This document shows positions 18,685 to 32,385 of a stretch of DNA of 64,000 nucleotides, one piece after another; position 1 is the first letter of the stretch; every line of letters begins with the position of its first letter. The DNA is from Ramlibacter rhizophilus (lineage in GTDB: Bacteria; Pseudomonadota; Gammaproteobacteria; Burkholderiales; Burkholderiaceae_C), in NCBI RefSeq assembly GCF_004681965.1, contig NZ_SMLL01000010.1, forward strand, positions 1 to 64,000. Reading direction: 5' to 3'. The translations under genes and the position numbers were made by a program. Below the pieces are notes generated by a model. It was not told where the DNA came from. It saw only the letters and a program-made list of their open reading frames with translations, and searched no databases.

Positions 18685-19185
18685 ATGAGACAGCTGCCCG
18701 CGCGCCCCGGTGACCGGGATGCCCATGAGCCTGAGGCCGGGTCCGATTTCGGGCCCGACGCGCAGGGCGAGCCTGAATTCGTTCCGCTTTCGCCCCTGGA
18801 GGCGCAGCGGCTTCGGGAGCGACTGCCGCGGCTGTCGCCCTGGCGGATCGTGGCGGCGCAACTTGGCATCGGACTGCTCGTGGCAGGCGTTGCCGGGGGT
18901 GTGTCGGGCCGCTGGGGCATCGCGGCGTCTGTGCTCTACGGGGCCTGGGCGATCGCGATTCCGGCGGCCTTGTATGCGCGTGCCCTGGGCCGCGCCGCCG
19001 GCGCCGGCGTGCTGGCATGGGAGCTGGTGAAGGTCGGCTTGTCGGTGGCGCTGCTCGCCGCCGCGCCGAAGCTGGTGCCGGATCTGAACTGGCTGGCGCT
19101 GCTGGCCGGGGTGATCCTGGCGACAAAGATGTACTGGGTGGCGTTCGCGTTCGCGCGGCGCCCGCAACGAAGAACTTGGAACTAG
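18685..19185 (+). CDS. atpI: ATP synthase subunit I (AtpI)
   Basis: This 166-residue protein has a hydrophilic acidic N-terminus (residues 1-50) followed by four membrane helices, the AtpI layout. AtpI aids assembly of the c-ring and is the first gene of most proteobacterial atp operons. It ends seven bases before atpB. Sequence conservation in this family is low, so the assignment rests on position and topology. Confidence 0.85.
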   Translation: MRQLPARPGDRDAHEPEAGSDFGPDAQGEPEFVPLSPLEAQRLRERLPRLSPWRIVAAQLGIGLLVAGVAGGVSGRWGIAASVLYGAWAIAIPAALYARALGRAAGAGVLAWELVKVGLSVALLAAAPKLVPDLNWLALLAGVILATKMYWVAFAFARRPQRRTWN

Positions 19186-19192
19186 ACGACTC

Positions 19193-20059
19193 ATGGCTGC
19201 CGAAAACGCACCGACCGCAGGCGAGTACATCCAGCACCACCTGCAGCATCTGCAGAAGAACTTCCAGTTCGAGAGCGTCACGCAGACCAGCATCATCGAC
19301 TTCAGCGTCTTCAACCTGGACTCGGTGTTCTATTCGCTGGTGCTGGGGGTGATCGGCTGCTTCATCCTCTGGCGCGGCGCCCGCCGTGCCACCTCGGGCG
19401 TGCCGGGACGGTTCCAGGCCGCGGTCGAGATCCTGGCCGAGATGGTGGAGACCCAGGCCAAGGGCGTCATCCACAACGAAAAGAGCCGCAAGCTCGTCTC
19501 GCCGCTGGCGCTCACCGTGTTCGTCTGGATCTTCCTGATGAACTTCATGGACATGCTGCCCGTGGACCTGATTCCCCAGGCCTGGCATGCCGCCGGCCCC
19601 GCGCTCGGCTTCAAGGATTACATGCGGGTCGTGCCCACGGCCGACCTGTCCACGACGCTGGGCCTGTCGGTCAGCGTGCTGCTCCTGTGCTTCTTCTACA
19701 ACATCAAGATCAAGGGACTCGGCGGCTGGACGCATGAGCTCTTCACCGCGCCTTTCGGTGCCCACCCGCTGCTGTGGCCGTTCAACTTCCTCATGCAGAT
19801 CATCGAGTTCGTCGCCAAGACGGTCTCGCACGGCATGCGACTGTTCGGCAACATGTTCGCGGGCGAGCTGGTGTTCATGCTCATCGCGCTGATGGGTGGC
19901 GCGTTCACGCTCTCGGCTACGGGCATCGGCCTGGCCATCGGGCACGTGGTCGCGGGCACCGTCTGGACGCTGTTCCACATCCTGATCATCACGTTGCAGG
20001 CCTTCATCTTCATGATGCTGACGCTCATCTACGTCGGCCAGGCCCACGACGCGCACTGA
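19193..20059 (+). CDS. atpB: ATP synthase F0 subunit a
   Basis: This 288-residue membrane protein contains the subunit-a signature SHGMRLFGNMFAGE, where the arginine is the essential residue facing the c-ring (R210 in E. coli), and a C-terminal helix rich in His and hydrophobic residues. It forms the proton half-channels. The gene is the second of the operon. Confidence 0.96.
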   Translation: MAAENAPTAGEYIQHHLQHLQKNFQFESVTQTSIIDFSVFNLDSVFYSLVLGVIGCFILWRGARRATSGVPGRFQAAVEILAEMVETQAKGVIHNEKSRKLVSPLALTVFVWIFLMNFMDMLPVDLIPQAWHAAGPALGFKDYMRVVPTADLSTTLGLSVSVLLLCFFYNIKIKGLGGWTHELFTAPFGAHPLLWPFNFLMQIIEFVAKTVSHGMRLFGNMFAGELVFMLIALMGGAFTLSATGIGLAIGHVVAGTVWTLFHILIITLQAFIFMMLTLIYVGQAHDAH

Positions 20060-20072
20060 TCGGATCCGCGAG

Positions 20073-20101
20073 TTTCCCTTTCCCTTTCCTTTTCCACTTT
20101 C
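20073..20101 (+). promoter_or_regulatory. Pyrimidine tract before atpE, possible translational enhancer
   Basis: A 29-base stretch consisting of TTTCC-type repeats contains a single purine (A20096) and lies directly before the atpE Shine-Dalgarno AGGAG. In E. coli a U-rich sequence ahead of atpE raises its translation so that enough c subunits are made. The position here is the same, so an analogous enhancer, possibly an S1-binding site, is inferred. Confidence 0.5.
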
Positions 20102-20104
20102 TAA

Positions 20105-20365
<261 letters not shown>

Positions 20366-20402
20366 TCGGCGCACGCCCGGTCACGACGGAAAGGACCGTT
20401 CC

Positions 20403-20873
20403 GTGAACATCAACGCGACCCTGATCCTGCAAGCGATCGTCTTTGCGATCCTTGTGTGGTTCACGATGCGTTTCATCTGGCCGCCGATCACCAAGGCGCT
20501 GGACGAGCGCGCCCGCAAGATCGCCGAGGGTCTGGCCGCCGCTGACAAGGCCAAGGCCGACCTCGCTGCCGCCGACCGTCGCGTCGAGGAAGAACTCGGC
20601 CGCGCCCGCAACGAGACCGCGGCCCTGCGTGCCGACGCCGAGCGTCGCGCCCAGGCCATCGTCGAGGAAGCCAAGGCCCGCGCCAACGATGAAGGCAACA
20701 AGATCATCGCCGCCGCCCAGGCCGAGGCCGAGCAGCAGGCGGTGCGTGCCCGCGAGGCCCTGCGCGCCCAGGTGGCTGCACTCGCCGTCAAGGGCGCTGA
20801 GCAGATCCTGCGCCGCGAGGTCAATGCCAGCGTCCACGCGGACCTGCTGGACCGCCTCAAGAACGAGCTGTAA
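20403..20873 (+). CDS. atpF: ATP synthase F0 subunit b
   Basis: This 156-residue protein has one N-terminal membrane helix (residues about 5-25, [20 protein letters not shown]) and then a long charged Ala/Glu/Lys/Arg coiled coil, the peripheral stalk. It starts [10 protein letters not shown], the usual beginning, with GTG-like codons avoided. It connects subunit a to delta. Confidence 0.96.
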   Translation: MNINATLILQAIVFAILVWFTMRFIWPPITKALDERARKIAEGLAAADKAKADLAAADRRVEEELGRARNETAALRADAERRAQAIVEEAKARANDEGNKIIAAAQAEAEQQAVRAREALRAQVAALAVKGAEQILRREVNASVHADLLDRLKNEL

Positions 20874-20888
20874 CGCGAAGGACCCGCC

Positions 20889-21419
20889 ATGGCTGAACTC
20901 GCCACCATCGCCCGGCCGTACGCCGAGGCGCTGTTCCAGGCTTCTGCGAACGACCGTGAGGCCACGGGCCAGTGGCTGGATGCCCTGGCCTCGGTCGCCG
21001 GCAGCCCGCAGCTGCTGGATTTCGCGGCGAACCCGAAGGTCAGCGACCAGCAGGTGCTGGACGTGATCACGGGTGTGGCCAAGGTCCAGTTGCCCGTGCA
21101 CGCGCAGAACTTTCTGCGCACGGTCGTCGAGAACGGCCGCCTTGCGGCCCTGCCCGAGATCGCCGCGCAGTACCGCGCCCTGTGCAACGCGCAGGGCGGC
21201 AGCCGCGATGCCATCGTGTTCAGCGCCTTCCCCATCTCGGGCGATGCGCTGGCCGGCATCGGCGCGGCGCTTGAAAAGCGCTTCGGCCGCCGCCTGAACC
21301 TGCAGGTCCAGGAAGATCCTTCGCTCATCGGCGGCATCCGCGTGGTGGTCGGCGACGAGGTGCTCGACACCTCGGTCAAGGCCCGCCTCGAACAGATGAA
21401 AGCCGCCCTCACGGCCTGA
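20889..21419 (+). CDS. atpH: ATP synthase F1 subunit delta
   Basis: This 176-residue protein begins [19 protein letters not shown], the conserved delta N-terminal domain, and ends with the signature [23 protein letters not shown]. It clamps the top of the alpha3beta3 head to the b stalk. It lies 15 bases after atpF. Confidence 0.96.
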   Translation: MAELATIARPYAEALFQASANDREATGQWLDALASVAGSPQLLDFAANPKVSDQQVLDVITGVAKVQLPVHAQNFLRTVVENGRLAALPEIAAQYRALCNAQGGSRDAIVFSAFPISGDALAGIGAALEKRFGRRLNLQVQEDPSLIGGIRVVVGDEVLDTSVKARLEQMKAALTA

Positions 21420-21476
21420 TCCCACGGGCCGCCACGTGCCGCTCGCAGCCCGCAACCCTTACCAAAGGAAAGAGTC

Positions 21477-23030
<1,554 letters not shown>

Positions 23031-23046
23031 GGCGCAGGGGAGTCGC

Positions 23047-25370
<2,324 letters not shown>

Positions 25371-25373
25371 GCC

Positions 25374-25802
25374 ATGGTGGACAGCACCCACACCATCCAC
25401 GTGGACGTGGTCAGCGCCGAGGAGTCCATCTTCTCCGGCGAGGCCCGCTTCGTGGCGCTGCCGGGTGAAGCCGGCGAGCTGGGCATCTACCCCCGGCACA
25501 CGCCCCTGATCACCCGCATCCGGCCCGGCTCGGTGCGCATCGAGAAGGCCGACGGCACCGAGGAGTTCGTCTTCGTCGCCGGCGGCGTGCTCGAAGTGCA
25601 GCCCAACACCGTCACCGTGCTGTCCGACACCGCCATCCGCGGCAAGGACCTCGACGAGGAAAAGGCCAACGAATCGCGCCGCGCCGCCGAAGAAGCCTTG
25701 AAGAACGCCAAGAGCGACATCGACCTGGCCAAGGCCCAGTCCGAACTCGCCGTCATGGCCGCCCAGATCGCCGCCCTGCGCAAGTACCGCCAGAAGCGCT
25801 GA
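25374..25802 (+). CDS. atpC: ATP synthase F1 subunit epsilon
   Basis: This 142-residue protein has the N-terminal beta-sandwich ([18 protein letters not shown]) and two C-terminal helices rich in Ala, Glu and Lys that can inhibit ATP hydrolysis. It is the last gene of the atp operon, three bases after atpD. The tandem terminator repeats begin 41 bases downstream. Confidence 0.96.
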   Translation: MVDSTHTIHVDVVSAEESIFSGEARFVALPGEAGELGIYPRHTPLITRIRPGSVRIEKADGTEEFVFVAGGVLEVQPNTVTVLSDTAIRGKDLDEEKANESRRAAEEALKNAKSDIDLAKAQSELAVMAAQIAALRKYRQKR

Positions 25803-25843
25803 CCGGCCCCCCGCAACAAGAACGCGCTAAAAACCCGCGCACT

Positions 25844-25872
25844 AGCCCCGCTCGAAAGAGCGGGGCTTTTTT
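25844..25872 (+). terminator. First of three terminators after atpC
   Basis: A perfect 10-bp stem AGCCCCGCTC/GAGCGGGGCT (25844-25853 with 25858-25867) closes a GAAA tetraloop and is followed by six T's. It ends the atp operon. Equivalent hairpins recur at about 25910-25938 and 25976-26004, the last with the weaker tail CTCTTTT. Confidence 0.88.
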
Positions 25873-26041
25873 ATGTACCGCCCCTGGGCGCCGGGAGCGC
25901 AGCGACGAGCGCCCCGCTCGAAAGAGCGGGGCTTTTTTACGTACCGCCCCTGGGCGCCGGGAGCGCAGCGACGAGCGCCCCGCTCGAAAGAGCGGGGCTC
26001 TTTTGTGTGCGCCCCTTGGGCGCGGGAGCGCAGCGACGAGC
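25845..26041. repeat. Three tandem 66-bp repeats carrying terminator hairpins
   Basis: Units begin at 25845, 25911 and 25977, a period of 66 bases. Each comprises the GAAA-loop terminator and a spacer GCCCCTGGGCGCCGGGAGCG followed by CAGCGACGAGC. The third copy has several substitutions and one deletion. GGGCGC in the spacer can also pair with GCGCCC at the junction to the next unit, competing with the 5' arm of that unit's terminator. The region separates atpC from the convergent TPM gene and contains no credible gene. Confidence 0.9.
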
Positions 26042-26057
26042 GCCCACGCGCCACCCA

Positions 26058-26575
26058 TCACCCCAGCACCGGCGCGTCCGGCAATTCGTTGGGGCTCGCG
26101 CGGCCCGGCTCGGCGGGGAAGTGTTCCACCAGCAGCGCCGACACTTCCTCCAGCGCCTGCGTGAGCCCGTCCTCGAAGCGCCCGGCGCGGAACGCTTCGC
26201 GCATGCGGCCCACCACCTGCTGCCAGCGCGCCGCATCCACGTGCCGCGCCAGGCCCCGGTCGGCCACGATCTCGATCGCGTGCTCGGCCAGCAGCAGGTA
26301 GATCAGCACCCCGTTGTCGTCCTCGGTGTCCCACACGCGCAGCTTGCCGAAGATGGAAATCGCGCGCTCACGCGCCGAGGCATCACGCCAGATGTAGCTG
26401 TTGGGCAGACCCCCTTCCACGTAGATGCGGATCTCGCCCGTGTGCCGCCGCTCGCTGGCTGCGACGCGCTGCTCCAGGCGCTGCAGTAGCTCGGGCGACA
26501 TGGCCCGCCGCAGGGTCGTGTCGTCCTGCCAGCGGTGGCGCATGAGGCGCCCGATGCGACGAATGAGCTTTCCCA

Positions 26576-26576
<1 letters not shown>
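26058..26576 (-). CDS. TPM domain protein (short, cytoplasm-facing form)
   Basis: This 172-residue protein has a TPM-type core (residues about 28-150) with ASERRHTGEIRIYVEGG, the strand VLIYLLLAEHAIEIVADRGL and a helical end. No signal peptide or membrane helix is visible. Its start overlaps the stop of the upstream TPM gene by one base (a GTG three bases earlier is also possible). With that gene and lemA it forms a three-gene unit widely seen in bacteria; the biochemical role is not established. Confidence 0.85.
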
Positions 26577-27535
<959 letters not shown>

Positions 27536-27548
27536 GCCCCGCGAGCCC

Positions 27549-28169
27549 TCAGCGCGTGGTGGCGTTCGGATTGGCCGGGGGCGCCCCGGTGCCGAAGTCC
27601 ACGCGCGGCGGTGTGGCGATCTGCGCCTCGTTCTGCACCGCGAAGGTGGGCTTGGGGTCGTAGCTGAAGACCATGGCCGTGAGGTTGGTCGGAAAGCTGC
27701 GTGCCAGCACGTTGTACTGCTGCACCGCCTGGATGTAGCGGTTGCGTGCCACGGTGATGCGGTTCTCGGTGCCCTCCAGCTGGATGCGCAGGTCGCGGAA
27801 GCCCTGGTTGGCCTTCAGGTCGGGGTAGCGTTCGCTCACCGCCATCAGGCGGCTGAGCGCGGAGGACAGTTCGCCCTGCGCCTGCTGGAAGCGCTCGAAG
27901 GCCTGCGGGTTGTTCAGCGTCTCGGGCGTGACCTGCATGCTGGTGGCGCGCGAGCGCGCCTCGATCACGCGGCTGAGCGTCTCCTGCTCGAAGTTCGCCT
28001 CGCCCTTGACGGTCTCCACCAGGTTGGGTACGAGGTCGGCGCGGCGCTGGTACTGGTTGAGGACCTCGCTCCAGGCGGACTTGGTCTGCTCGTCCAGGCG
28101 TTGGAAATCGTTGTAGCCGCAGCCGCTCAGGGCGAGGACGGCCACGAGGAGGGCAAACCAGCGTTTCAT
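27549..28169 (-). CDS. lemA: LemA family lipoprotein
   Basis: This 206-residue protein starts MKRWFALLVAVLALSGCGYN, with a lipobox LSGC, so it is likely lipid-anchored. The LemA helical bundle follows: YNDFQRLDEQTKSAWSEVLN (in part), QYQRRADLVPNLVETVKG and the C-terminal SFPTNLTAMVFSY. LemA proteins are four-helix proteins of unclear role. The gene starts the lemA-TPM-TPM operon, 13 bases before the next. Confidence 0.93.
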   Translation of the reverse strand: MKRWFALLVAVLALSGCGYNDFQRLDEQTKSAWSEVLNQYQRRADLVPNLVETVKGEANFEQETLSRVIEARSRATSMQVTPETLNNPQAFERFQQAQGELSSALSRLMAVSERYPDLKANQGFRDLRIQLEGTENRITVARNRYIQAVQQYNVLARSFPTNLTAMVFSYDPKPTFAVQNEAQIATPPRVDFGTGAPPANPNATTR

Positions 28170-28258
28170 GCGACGAACTCTCGGGAAGCGGATCGGGGCG
28201 AAAACAGTAGCACAGCGACGCCGGCCCGGGGCGCCGTTGCCGGCACAATCGGCCGGCC

Positions 28259-28708
28259 ATGACCCGAAACAAGCTCCAGGCCGCCAACCTCGAAGGCAAT
28301 GCCGACGACGTGGAGGCGGCGTTCTACGACGCCCTGCAGCACGGGGACATCGACCAGCTCATGGCCTGCTGGGCCGACGAGGACGAGATCGTTTGCGTGC
28401 ACCCCGGTGGGCCACGCGTGGTCGGGCCCGTGGCCATCCGCGCCACCTTCGAGGCCATGTTCGCCAACGGCAGCATCAGCGCCCATCCGCAGCAGGTGCG
28501 CAAACTGGAGTCCGTGGGCAGCTGCGTGCATCACCTGGTCGAGCGGGTGGAGGTGCAGACACCGGCCGGCCCGCGCCAGGCCTGGGTGATCGCCACCAAC
28601 GTCTATCTCAAGACCGCGCAGGGCTGGCGGCTCGTGGCCCACCATGCCAGCCCCGGCACGGCCGGCGAACTGCAGGAGGTGTCGGACCGGCCCTCCGTGC
28701 TGCACTGA
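28259..28708 (+). CDS. NTF2/SnoaL-like protein
   Basis: This 149-residue protein has the NTF2-like cone fold signs: DDVEAAFYDALQHGDIDQLMACW at the N-terminus (in part), VCVHPGGPRVVGPVAIRATFE, and the closing strands NVYLKTAQGWRLVAHHAS. Proteins of this type (DUF4440 or ketosteroid-isomerase-like) may bind small ligands; no catalytic assignment is possible. It is followed after 11 bases by the YheT-type hydrolase, so the two are co-transcribed. Confidence 0.82.
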   Translation: MTRNKLQAANLEGNADDVEAAFYDALQHGDIDQLMACWADEDEIVCVHPGGPRVVGPVAIRATFEAMFANGSISAHPQQVRKLESVGSCVHHLVERVEVQTPAGPRQAWVIATNVYLKTAQGWRLVAHHASPGTAGELQEVSDRPSVLH

Positions 28709-28719
28709 GGAGCCGCTGC

Positions 28720-29763
28720 ATGGCGGGTGGACAGGCGTCCGGCGTGGGGATGGCCTTGCCCGCACGCAACGGTGCCTCGCGCCTGGACTACCGCGCACCG
28801 TGGTGGCTTCCCGGCGGCAACCTGCAGACCATCTGGCCGGCGCTCTTCGGCCGTCGCACCTGGGACGGCCCCGTCGTGTACCGGCGCGAGCGCTGGACCA
28901 CGCCCGATGCCGACTTCATCGACCTCGACTGGCTGGAGTCCGCCGGCCACCGGCCGCCGCCGGAGGCGCCGCTGCTGGTGCTGTTCCACGGCCTGGAGGG
29001 CTCTTCGCGCAGCCACTATGCCGAGGCCTTCGCCGACTTCGCGCGCAGCCAGGGCCTGCATTTCGCGGTGCCGCACTTTCGCGGCTGCAGCGGCGAGATC
29101 AACCTGGGTCCGCGGGCCTACCACTCGGGCGACTACGAGGAGGTCGGCTGGATCCTGGCGGGGCTGCGGCAGGCGCACCCGGGCCCCGTGCTGGCGGTCG
29201 GCATTTCGCTGGGCGGCAACGCGCTGCTGCGCTGGGCGGCCGAGGCGGGCGACCAGGCGCGGCAGGTCGTCCGCGCGGTCGCGGCGGTGTGCTCGCCGCT
29301 GGATCTCGCCGCCGGGGGTCGGGCCATCGGGCGCGGCTTCAACCGGCTGGTGTACACGGGCATGTTCCTGCGCAGCATGAAGCCCAAGGCGCTGAAGAAG
29401 CTGGCGCAGCACCCGGGCCTGTTCGACCGCGAGGCGCTGCTGGCCGCGCGCGACCTGTACGCCTTCGACAACATCTTCACCGCGCCCCTGCACGGCTTCC
29501 GGGACACCGACGACTACTACGCCCGCGCCTCGGCCAAGCCGCACCTGCAACGCATCCGCATTCCGGCGCTGGCGCTCAATGCGGGCAACGACCCCTTCGT
29601 GCCCGCCGCCAGCCTGCCGCGGGCGCAGGAGGCCGGCGCCTGGGTGACGCTCTGGCAGCCCGCCGAGGGCGGCCACGTGGGATTCCCGAGCGGCCAGCCG
29701 CGCGGCCACGTGCGCTTCATGCCCGAGCAGGTGGGACGCTGGCTGCTGGCCGCGCTGCCTTGA
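28720..29763 (+). CDS. YheT-type alpha/beta hydrolase
   Basis: This 347-residue protein has the YheT/ABHD1-3 layout: PWWLPGGNLQTIWPAL at the start, LLVLFHGLEGSSRSHYAE, the FRGCSGE strand, the nucleophile elbow VGISLGGN and the late catalytic HVGF motif. The start at 28720 is preceded by GAGGAG. Homologues are membrane-associated esterases/lipases of unknown physiological substrate. It converges on mrdA, seven bases away. Confidence 0.92.
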   Translation: MAGGQASGVGMALPARNGASRLDYRAPWWLPGGNLQTIWPALFGRRTWDGPVVYRRERWTTPDADFIDLDWLESAGHRPPPEAPLLVLFHGLEGSSRSHYAEAFADFARSQGLHFAVPHFRGCSGEINLGPRAYHSGDYEEVGWILAGLRQAHPGPVLAVGISLGGNALLRWAAEAGDQARQVVRAVAAVCSPLDLAAGGRAIGRGFNRLVYTGMFLRSMKPKALKKLAQHPGLFDREALLAARDLYAFDNIFTAPLHGFRDTDDYYARASAKPHLQRIRIPALALNAGNDPFVPAASLPRAQEAGAWVTLWQPAEGGHVGFPSGQPRGHVRFMPEQVGRWLLAALP

Positions 29764-29770
29764 GAAGGCT

Positions 29771-31852
29771 TCAGCGTGCCGGCTGCCGGGGCGCGCGCCG
29801 TGCGGCGGTAGGGACAAGGGCGCTGCGCGGCGCCGTCGTTGCAGCCGCGGCGGTGGGTGCGGGCGTCCTCGCGGCTGCCGCAGCGGCTTCCGCCGCCGCC
29901 GCTCCCGGTGGCCAGGCCACCTCGGCGGCAGGGCGCTGCTTGCCTACCGGCGCCGCGGCCTGTCCCTTCTGCACGGCGGCGAGATCCTCCTCGCTCGGGT
30001 AGAGGCCGGCGAGCCAGTAGTCGAAGACACGCCGCGCGATCGGCGCGGCAGCCGCGGCGCCGAAGCCGGCGTTCTCCACGACCACCGCCACCGCGATCTT
30101 CGGGTCGTCGGCCGGCGCGAAGGCGATGTAGAGCGAGTGATCGCGCTGGTGCTCCTCCAGCTTGGCCGCGTCGTACTTCTGCCGCTGGCCGATGGTGACC
30201 GCCTGCGCCGTGCCGGTCTTGCCGCCGCTGAGGTAGGGCGAGCCGGCGAACACCCGCGTGGAGGTGCCGCCCTGGGTCACCCCGACCATGGCCCGGCGCA
30301 CCGCTTCCACGTGCTGCGGCTTGTAGTTGAGGTTCACGCCCGGCTCCAGCGGCAGCGGCTCGGTCTGGTGGCTCACCGGGTCCTGGGTGGCGATCACCAG
30401 TCGCGGCTTGTGCTTGATGCCGCCGTTGACCAGCGTGGCCGTGGCGTGCGCGAGCTGCAGCATGGTGAAGCTGTTGTAGCCCTGGCCAATGCCCAGCGAG
30501 ATGGTCTCGCCCGCGAACCACTTCTTCTGCTCGGGCCGGCGGTAGTAGTTGCGCTTCCACTCCTGGCTGGGCAGGATGCCGCGCACTTCGCCGGGGATGT
30601 CGATGCCCGTGAGCTGGCCGAAGCCCAGCGGCTTCATGAAGTCGTGCATCGCATCCACCCCCATCTCGTTGGCCAGGGAGTAGTAGTACACGTTGCTCGA
30701 CTTGACGATGCTCACGTGCAGGTCCACCGGACCCAGCCCGTGGTCGCCGTGGCTGCGGAACACGTGGCCGCCGAAGGACCAGGAGCCGTTGTCCTGGATG
30801 ATCTGGCCCGCGGTGCGCTTGCCCGTCTCCAGGGCTGCCAGCGCCATGAAGGGCTTGTAGGTCGAGCCCGGCGGGTAGGTGCCGCGCAGGGCGCGATTGA
30901 GCAGGGGCTTGTCCAGCGACTCGTTCAGCGCCTGCCAGTTCTCGCTGTCGATGCCATCGACGAAGAGGTTGGGATCGAAGGTGGGCTTGGAGACGAAGGC
31001 CAGCACCTCGCCCGACTTGGGGTCCAGCGCCACCAGCGCCCCGCGGCGGGGGCCGAACATCTGCTCCACCAGGTGCTGCAGCTTGATGTCGATGGAGAGC
31101 ATCACCGTGTCGCCGGGCGTGGCGGGCAGGCTCGCCAGCTTGCGCACCGCGCGCCCGCCCGCCGAGGTCTCCAGCTCCTCCACCCCGGTGGTCCCGTGCA
31201 GGCGCTGCTCCAGGCTCTGCTCCACGCCGAGCTTGCCGATGTACTCGGTACCCCGGTAGTTGGCCTGGACCTCCTCGTCCCACTCCTCCATGGCCTTCTT
31301 CTCGGCCTGGTTGATGCGGCCGATGTAGCCGATCACATGGCTGCCCAGCTCACCCCAGGGGTAGTTGCGGAACAGCCGGGCCCGGATGTCCACGCCGGGA
31401 AAGCGGAAACGCTGCGCGGTGAAGCGGGCGACTTCCTCCTCGTTCAGCTTGGTGCGGATCGGAAGCGACTCGAAGCTCTTGGACTCGTCCAGCAGCTTGC
31501 GGAAACGTCGGCGGTCGCGGGGCTGGATCTCTACGATCCTGGACAGCGCGTTGATCGTGTCCTCCAGCGGCGCCTGCAGGCGCGAAGGCGTGATCTCCAG
31601 GGTGTAGGCCGAGTAGTTGGTCGCCAGCACGATGCCGTTGCGGTCCAGGATCAGCCCCCGGTTGGGCACCACCGGCACGACCGCCGTGCGGTTCGCCTCG
31701 GCCCGTTCGCTGAACTGCTCGTGCCGCACCACCTGCAGCCAGACCAGCCGCGCCACCAGCAGCAGGAAGCACACCAGCACCACCACGCTGGCCACCAGCA
31801 CGCGCAGGCGGAACCGCGAAAGGTCGGCTTCGATGTTGCGGAGTTCTGTCAC
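29771..31852 (-). CDS. mrdA: Penicillin-binding protein 2, elongasome transpeptidase
   Basis: This 693-residue protein has one N-terminal membrane helix (about 16-38), a dimerisation domain and the transpeptidase with SxxK in GSTYKPF (Ser330, Lys333), SSN in IVKSSNVYYYS and KTGTAQ (Lys545). It crosslinks peptidoglycan during elongation under MreBCD control. The C-terminal ~75 residues are Ala/Pro/Thr/Arg-rich and probably disordered. It lies 14 bases after mreD; rodA, the usual next gene, is absent here. Confidence 0.95.
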   Translation of the reverse strand: MTELRNIEADLSRFRLRVLVASVVVLVCFLLLVARLVWLQVVRHEQFSERAEANRTAVVPVVPNRGLILDRNGIVLATNYSAYTLEITPSRLQAPLEDTINALSRIVEIQPRDRRRFRKLLDESKSFESLPIRTKLNEEEVARFTAQRFRFPGVDIRARLFRNYPWGELGSHVIGYIGRINQAEKKAMEEWDEEVQANYRGTEYIGKLGVEQSLEQRLHGTTGVEELETSAGGRAVRKLASLPATPGDTVMLSIDIKLQHLVEQMFGPRRGALVALDPKSGEVLAFVSKPTFDPNLFVDGIDSENWQALNESLDKPLLNRALRGTYPPGSTYKPFMALAALETGKRTAGQIIQDNGSWSFGGHVFRSHGDHGLGPVDLHVSIVKSSNVYYYSLANEMGVDAMHDFMKPLGFGQLTGIDIPGEVRGILPSQEWKRNYYRRPEQKKWFAGETISLGIGQGYNSFTMLQLAHATATLVNGGIKHKPRLVIATQDPVSHQTEPLPLEPGVNLNYKPQHVEAVRRAMVGVTQGGTSTRVFAGSPYLSGGKTGTAQAVTIGQRQKYDAAKLEEHQRDHSLYIAFAPADDPKIAVAVVVENAGFGAAAAAPIARRVFDYWLAGLYPSEEDLAAVQKGQAAAPVGKQRPAAEVAWPPGAAAAEAAAAAARTPAPTAAAATTAPRSALVPTAARRAPRQPAR

Positions 31853-31866
31853 TGAGGGGAGGGCGG

Positions 31867-32385
31867 CTACAGCGGCCTATTCTCATCCGGGTCCGGCGCC
31901 CTTCGCTGCGGGGCCAGCAGCAGTACGCTCACCACCGGCCAAAGCAGGGATTCGATCACGGGCGCGAGCGCGATCTCCGGCCCGGGGAAGATGCCGCCGG
32001 CCAGCAGGCGCAGGGCCAGCTCGATGGCGTGGGCGGCGGCGAAAAGGGGCAGCACCTGGACTGCCTGCGAGGGCACGGAAAACCACAGCAGGCGCCGGTG
32101 GATGGTGATGGCGAAGTAACTGAGCGTGGTGTAGGCCAGCGCATGCTGGCCCAGCAGGCCGGCCTGGTGGACGTCCATGGCCAGGCCGAAGACGAAGGCG
32201 GTCACGATCCCCACGCGCAAAGGCTGGTGCACGCTCCAGAAGACCAGCACCAGCGCGAGCAGGTCCGGCATCCAGGCCACGCGCCCGAGCGGCAGCATGT
32301 TCACCAGCAGCGCGACCAGCAGGCTGCTCCAGATGAACAGGGGATTGGCCGGCAGCAGCAGCTGCTGGCCGGGGCGCATGATCAT
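31867..32385 (-). CDS. mreD: Rod shape-determining protein MreD
   Basis: This 172-residue protein has five or six membrane helices and starts MIMRPGQQLLLPANPLFIW. The family motif region WMPDLLALVLVFWSVHQP is present. It overlaps mreC by four bases (ATGA). It anchors the MreC-PBP2 complex in the inner membrane. Confidence 0.92.
   Translation of the reverse strand: MIMRPGQQLLLPANPLFIWSSLLVALLVNMLPLGRVAWMPDLLALVLVFWSVHQPLRVGIVTAFVFGLAMDVHQAGLLGQHALAYTTLSYFAITIHRRLLWFSVPSQAVQVLPLFAAAHAIELALRLLAGGIFPGPEIALAPVIESLLWPVVSVLLLAPQRRAPDPDENRPL

Noticed and set aside
25753-26334. Minus-strand frame with repeated KKAPLFRAGRSSLRSRRPGAV-type peptides
   Set aside because: The peptide repeats come from translation of the tandem terminator repeats; there is no family, start site or conservation signal.
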